DNA from: Saprospiraceae bacterium | Lineage (GTDB): Bacteria > Bacteroidota > Bacteroidia > Chitinophagales > Saprospiraceae | DNA length: 64,000 bases | Assembly (NCBI GenBank): GCA_016715105.1 | Contig: JADKBO010000008.1 | Coordinates: 186,001-250,000 of the forward strand | Direction of reading: 5' to 3' | Shown here: positions 62,732-64,000 of the stretch, piece by piece | Layout of the letters: each line of letters begins with the position of its first letter | Position numbering within the stretch: position 1 is the stretch's first letter | Position numbers and translations under genes: made by a program | The notes under the pieces: generated by a model | What the model was told of the DNA's origin: nothing | Databases searched by the model: none | Seen by the model: the letters and a program-made list of their open reading frames with translations, nothing else

Positions 62732-64000
62732 TTATTCAATTAACGGCGCTTTCCAAAAATTATTCTCCCTATTTACATCCATCATTCTATAAGATGGATC
62801 AATCTCAATAGATGAAATTTCACTATTTTTTTCCTCTATTTGCAACATGTAAGTAGGGTGAGTCCAGTCCCAATCTTTGCAGATGGTGTATGAATCATGA
62901 TCAACATCTGGTTTTTTTTCTCCCCTCATAATGCTCTGTGGTATGTAATAAAGGTGTTTCTTTCCATTTTTCAAAGTGACCAAAACATCCAGAGGCATCG
63001 GTAGCAAACTTCTATTTGATAACATTAAATTTTTATCCATCAATGTGTCCACCGCGTAATCAATGGTTTTAGTAGTGTATACCCAGTATTCTTTAAACCA
63101 ATCTAATTCAAGATTACTTTCCTTTTCAAACACTCTGATAAAATCATTGGGTGTTGGGTGTTTGAATTTCCAATCATTAAAATACCTCAGAAGCGCTCTG
63201 TCAAATACTTCCTTACCAACTATATAATTGAGTTGTACCAATGCCAATTCACCTTTTGTATAAGATCCAACACTATAAGCCGTATTGGTGGTATAATGAT
63301 CTGAATGTGTTGAAATTGCCTCTTCCATTCCTGATTCTGTAAACTTTCCAAATCCATCCATGGTTGGCTTAAATATAAAGTCGCTCGCCTTTCCAGAAAT
63401 CAATCCCTTTCTTACCAAAAAATCCATTGTTTCTGTAGATGCAAAAGAAGTAAAACCTTCGTCCATCCAAGGATATAAAGATTCATTTGTGCCCAAAATC
63501 ATCTGGTACCAGGAATGCATCCATTCATGTACAGCTACCCCAACCAAACTATTGATCGGACGATTTCCAGTGATGAGTGTTGCCATTGGGTATTCCATGC
63601 CGCCGTCACCTGCTTGTATAAAGGAATATACTGGATATGGGTATTTACCATACCTCGCATTCATAAATGGCAGTGCTTGGGACATGATCGCAGGCAATGC
63701 TTCCCAACTGGAAGATGTTTTTTCCCCTGGTTGATAGAAAAAATGCAATTCTGTTCCATCTGGAGCTACTTGTTTCAAATGTTTGTAATCTGGATCAGCC
63801 GCCCAAACAAAGTCATGGACATTTTCAGCTTTGAACTTCCATTCCAATTTCTTAGGTTTATTTTTAGGCTCATCAGCAGCATATCCATGGCCGATCTCTT
63901 CAGGGTTTTGTAATACTCCTGTGGCTCCAATCACAAACTTTGAATTGATTTTAATTTCCACGTCAAAATTTCCCCAAACTCCATAAAATTCTCTTGCAAC
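62732..64000 (-). CDS. M1-family metallopeptidase, 5' end outside the window
   Basis: The frame is open to position 64000 (EFYGVWGNFDVEI), so the gene starts beyond the window; a GTG at 63961 is internal. The 420 visible residues include DGGMEYPM (the GAMEN-equivalent), the zinc site HEWMHSWYQMILGTNESLYPWMDEGF (written in parts: HEWMH and, about 20 residues on, DEGF) and a C-terminal helical part. M1 enzymes cut N-terminal residues from peptides; most Bacteroidota members are secreted or lipid-anchored. The last 160 residues are beta-rich and include a DxDxD-like strand. Confidence 0.93.
   Translation of the reverse strand, partial: VAREFYGVWGNFDVEIKINSKFVIGATGVLQNPEEIGHGYAADEPKNKPKKLEWKFKAENVHDFVWAADPDYKHLKQVAPDGTELHFFYQPGEKTSSSWEALPAIMSQALPFMNARYGKYPYPVYSFIQAGDGGMEYPMATLITGNRPINSLVGVAVHEWMHSWYQMILGTNESLYPWMDEGFTSFASTETMDFLVRKGLISGKASDFIFKPTMDGFGKFTESGMEEAISTHSDHYTTNTAYSVGSYTKGELALVQLNYIVGKEVFDRALLRYFNDWKFKHPTPNDFIRVFEKESNLELDWFKEYWVYTTKTIDYAVDTLMDKNLMLSNRSLLPMPLDVLVTLKNGKKHLYYIPQSIMRGEKKPDVDHDSYTICKDWDWTHPTYMLQIEEKNSEISSIEIDPSYRMMDVNRENNFWKAPLIE

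Noticed and set aside
1..64000. tRNA or rRNA genes
   Set aside because: I looked in the intergenic regions for cloverleaf-like arms and CCA ends and found none; a covariance-model search would settle it.

Overview
The window is chromosomal DNA of a member of the Bacteroidota, most likely from the Saprospiria or a nearby lineage. The pointers are AT-rich sequence, TAnnTTTG-type -7 promoter boxes upstream of several genes (rpsA, rpsP, aspS, moaD), many lipoproteins and secreted proteins, a TonB-dependent receptor with a carboxypeptidase-regulatory-like N-terminus, 7TM-type sensor kinases with NarL or LytTR outputs, a ribosomal protein S1 carrying a helix-hairpin-helix tail, and an extended S16. 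The family-level placement is inference.

Layout. 1-8.3 kb: the end of a probable sialate O-acetylesterase, a frameshifted cupin/SMP-30 lipoprotein, a secreted C1q-like protein followed by a TMTC-like membrane protein with TPRs, a frameshifted SBF-like transporter, and moaD-moaE. 8.9-15.2 kb: a leftward operon of a large TPR protein (frameshifted), an outer-membrane beta-barrel, a Rossmann-fold oxidoreductase and a TauE/SafE permease. 15.5-19.5 kb: Uma2 nuclease, DUF1905/YdeI-like protein, a secreted beta-helix protein, an NTF2-like lipoprotein and a LytTR regulator. 19.8-28.1 kb: a signalling block with a histidine kinase gene split by about 500 bp of almost pure A/T, a beta-barrel protein, a 1.2-kb tandem array of hairpin-rich units of about 190 bp, and a three-gene operon of a NarL-type response regulator, a degenerate kinase and an intact kinase. 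A palindromic motif (ATAGTTCATnTGAACTAT type) lies upstream of both kinase loci.

28-42 kb: a small glycine-zipper protein, a 2OG-Fe(II) oxygenase, rpsA, an S9 peptidase, an unknown helical protein, rpsP, a TonB receptor plus lipoprotein, a DbpA-like helicase and an MBL-fold hydrolase. 42-49.5 kb: a zincin membrane protein, two different class-V aminotransferases (one with a Tat-like leader, one resembling Moco sulfurase), a glycine-rich secreted protein, an unknown protein, a DUF1330 protein and miaA. 49.5-54.9 kb: a rightward operon of a PlsC-type acyltransferase, a sulfotransferase, a polytopic membrane protein and an AlkP-superfamily phosphodiesterase, possibly for a sulfated or phosphorylated envelope lipid or glycan. 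It meets a glycosyltransferase tail to tail. 56-64 kb: aspS, an Rpn-family nuclease with a downstream gene encoding only its C-terminal tail, a DUF2911 protein, an FkbM methyltransferase, thiE, a lysozyme-like protein and the end of an M1 aminopeptidase.

Two cross-cutting points. First, at least seven genes, including the normally essential rpsA, are broken by one-base indels that nearly all fall in short homopolymer runs, which looks more like consensus errors than gene decay. Second, the most interesting biology is probably the Rpn gene with its free-standing tail gene, the kinase/pseudokinase operon with the shared palindrome, and the acyltransferase-sulfotransferase-phosphodiesterase operon.
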